A DNA stretch of 6,872 nt from an uncultured Halieaceae bacterium. Lineage in GTDB: Bacteria; Pseudomonadota; Gammaproteobacteria; Pseudomonadales; Halieaceae. Of this stretch, positions 5,466-6,872 are shown one piece after another; position 1 is the first letter of the stretch, and the number at the start of each line of letters is the position of its first letter. The stretch lies in the NCBI GenBank assembly GCA_938045215.1, contig CALINF010000079.1:1-6872 (forward strand), in the 5' to 3' direction. A program made the translations under genes and the position numbers. The notes beneath the pieces are model-generated. The model was not told the DNA's origin, ran no database searches, and worked only from the letters and a program-made list of their open reading frames with translations.

Positions 5466-6872
5466 ATGGACGTATCCGATATTCTTTCCCCTCTCAATGA
5501 CGCCCAGCGAGAAGCTGTTGCGGCGGACAGTCAGAATCAATTAGTGCTTGCCGGTGCGGGCAGCGGCAAGACCCGAGTACTTGTTCATCGGATCGCCTGG
5601 TTGATTCGAGCGCTGGACTTCTCGCCGTATTCCATTCTGGCAGTAACCTTCACGAACAAGGCTGCTCGCGAGATGCGCAGCCGTATCGAGGAGATGCTGC
5701 AGATCCCCACACACGGTATGTGGGTGGGCACTTTTCATGGGCTGGCTCATCGGCTGCTTAAGGCGCATTGGAAAGAGGCAGGGCTGCCGCAAAACTTCCA
5801 GATACTCGACAGCGATGATCAGCTCAGGTTGGTGAAGCGAGTCTGCAGGGAGCTGGAGCTGGACGAGTCTCGCTGGCCGCCCAAGCAGGCGCAGTGGTTC
5901 ATTAACGGGCAGAAAGATGAGGGTTTGCGCGCCGCGCATATTGAAGCGTCGCCCGGAGACCTGTTTCAGCAGACCATGTTGCAGGTTTATCGTGCCTACG
6001 AGATTGCCTGTGAGCGCGGTGGTATGGTGGACTTTGCTGAACTGTTGCTGCGAGCCCACGAACTGTGGCTGAAAAACCCCGACGTGCTTGCGCACTATCA
6101 GGGTCGTTTTCGCCAGATACTCGTGGATGAGTTTCAGGACACGAACAGCATCCAGTACGCGTGGCTCAGGGTGCTGGCAGGCAAGCAGATACCTATTGTG
6201 GCAGTCGGCGACGATGACCAGTCTATCTACGGCTGGCGCGGCGCAAAAATCGAGAACATACAGCGTTTTACCGAGGACTTTGTAGGCACTCAGACGGTAA
6301 GGCTGGAGCAGAACTATCGCTCAACCCAGACGATTCTTCGCGCTGCCAACGGGGTGATAGCGCACAATTTCGGCCGGTTGGGCAAAGAGCTGTGGACAGC
6401 GGGCGACAACGGAGAACCTATCACGCTGTATGCCGGCTTCAATGAGCAGGACGAGGCTCGATATATCGTAGAGCAGGCGCAGAGCTGGGCCGAGGAAGGT
6501 AACGAACGCGCCTCGATAGCGATCCTTTATCGGTCCAATGCCCAGTCCCGGGTGTTGGAAGAAGCGCTTATTCGAACCGGCATTCCCTATCGGATCTACG
6601 GGGGTCAACGCTTCTATGAACGCCTCGAGATTCGCAACGCGCTGGCCTATTTGCGTCTGTTACTCAACCGGGGTGATGACGCGGCAGTTGAGCGTGTCAT
6701 TAACACCCCGCCCCGTGGTATTGGTAGCAAAACGCTCGATACGGTGCGTACTACCGCGCGCGAGCGCTCTATCCCGCTCTGGCAGGCGATCGCGGCAGTC
6801 ATAGATGAGAAGCTCCTGCCTGCGCGAGCTCTGACGGCACTGGATGGTTTTCGTATTCTGATCAATGAGCTG
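5466..6872 (+). CDS. uvrD: UvrD, DNA helicase II (3' end beyond the window)
   Basis: UvrD is an SF1A ATP-dependent 3'-5' helicase. It removes the excised oligonucleotide and UvrC in nucleotide excision repair, unwinds the nicked strand in MutHLS mismatch repair, and strips RecA from DNA. The visible 469 residues are about two thirds of the family length near 720 and are open to the last base. Motifs in order are the Q motif NDAQREAV (11-18), Walker A GAGSGKT (30-36, K35 as in E. coli), Ia TFTNKAA (61-67), Ib GTFHGLAHRL (88-97), II VDEFQDT (220-226), III GDDDQSIYGWRG (248-259), IV LEQNYRST (280-287) and the 2B-region signature LYRSNAQSRVLEEAL (354-368). It is UvrD rather than Rep: MDVS start, MWVGTFHGLAHRLL and QKDEGLR match UvrD. 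The ATG at 5466 is forced, because an in-frame TAG lies at 5454-5456 with no other start between. No Shine-Dalgarno is seen before it. Confidence 0.98.
   Translation, partial: MDVSDILSPLNDAQREAVAADSQNQLVLAGAGSGKTRVLVHRIAWLIRALDFSPYSILAVTFTNKAAREMRSRIEEMLQIPTHGMWVGTFHGLAHRLLKAHWKEAGLPQNFQILDSDDQLRLVKRVCRELELDESRWPPKQAQWFINGQKDEGLRAAHIEASPGDLFQQTMLQVYRAYEIACERGGMVDFAELLLRAHELWLKNPDVLAHYQGRFRQILVDEFQDTNSIQYAWLRVLAGKQIPIVAVGDDDQSIYGWRGAKIENIQRFTEDFVGTQTVRLEQNYRSTQTILRAANGVIAHNFGRLGKELWTAGDNGEPITLYAGFNEQDEARYIVEQAQSWAEEGNERASIAILYRSNAQSRVLEEALIRTGIPYRIYGGQRFYERLEIRNALAYLRLLLNRGDDAAVERVINTPPRGIGSKTLDTVRTTARERSIPLWQAIAAVIDEKLLPARALTALDGFRILINEL

Noticed and set aside
5431..5544. ATG at 5431 opening a short frame that overlaps uvrD out of frame
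   Set aside because: No ribosome site precedes it and its product has no recognisable features, while the overlapping uvrD frame is strongly conserved.
5541..6095. 184-residue antisense frame inside uvrD
   Set aside because: It lies opposite conserved helicase motifs and shows no domain or start signal of its own.

Overview
The window looks like an ordinary chromosomal segment of a gammaproteobacterium of moderate GC content. The best evidence is the protein sequences. GlmU, GlmS and UvrD all read as close relatives of the Escherichia coli proteins, GlmS has the same length (609 codons before the stop), and UvrD opens with the same MDVS and carries its Walker A lysine at the same residue (K35). 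The glmU-glmS gene pair and a DamX-like SPOR-domain protein fit this group. A marine lineage near Cellvibrionales/Halieaceae is a guess only; the sequence does not prove it.

Layout. Positions 1-1184 (+) hold the 3' part of glmU, followed after a single base by a complete glmS (1186-3015, +) that starts at GTG. Together they form the end of the UDP-N-acetylglucosamine synthesis operon: GlmS makes glucosamine-6-phosphate and GlmU performs the last two steps. The middle holds three genes of unknown or partly known role, all apparently acting in the cell envelope: a secreted protein with eight cysteines (3127-3603, +), convergent with a small helical periplasmic protein with two cysteines (3686-4057, -), and upstream of the latter a bitopic inner-membrane protein with a very acidic cytoplasmic part, a coiled coil and a C-terminal peptidoglycan-binding SPOR domain (4133-5311, -). 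A 154-base divergent spacer separates it from uvrD (5466 to the window end, +), the DNA repair helicase, which is cut off after 469 of about 720 residues.

Functionally the window combines cell-wall precursor supply (glmUS), probable septal or envelope proteins, and DNA repair (uvrD). I see no insertion sequence, tRNA, rRNA, CRISPR array, phage gene or toxin-antitoxin pair, and no convincing undescribed multi-gene system. The points most worth a second look are the GTG start of glmS, the absence of a ribosome binding site before uvrD with a possible leaderless promoter, an off-by-one LexA-like dyad in the uvrD spacer, and the two uncharacterised exported proteins. No gene-free stretch exceeds about 155 bases.
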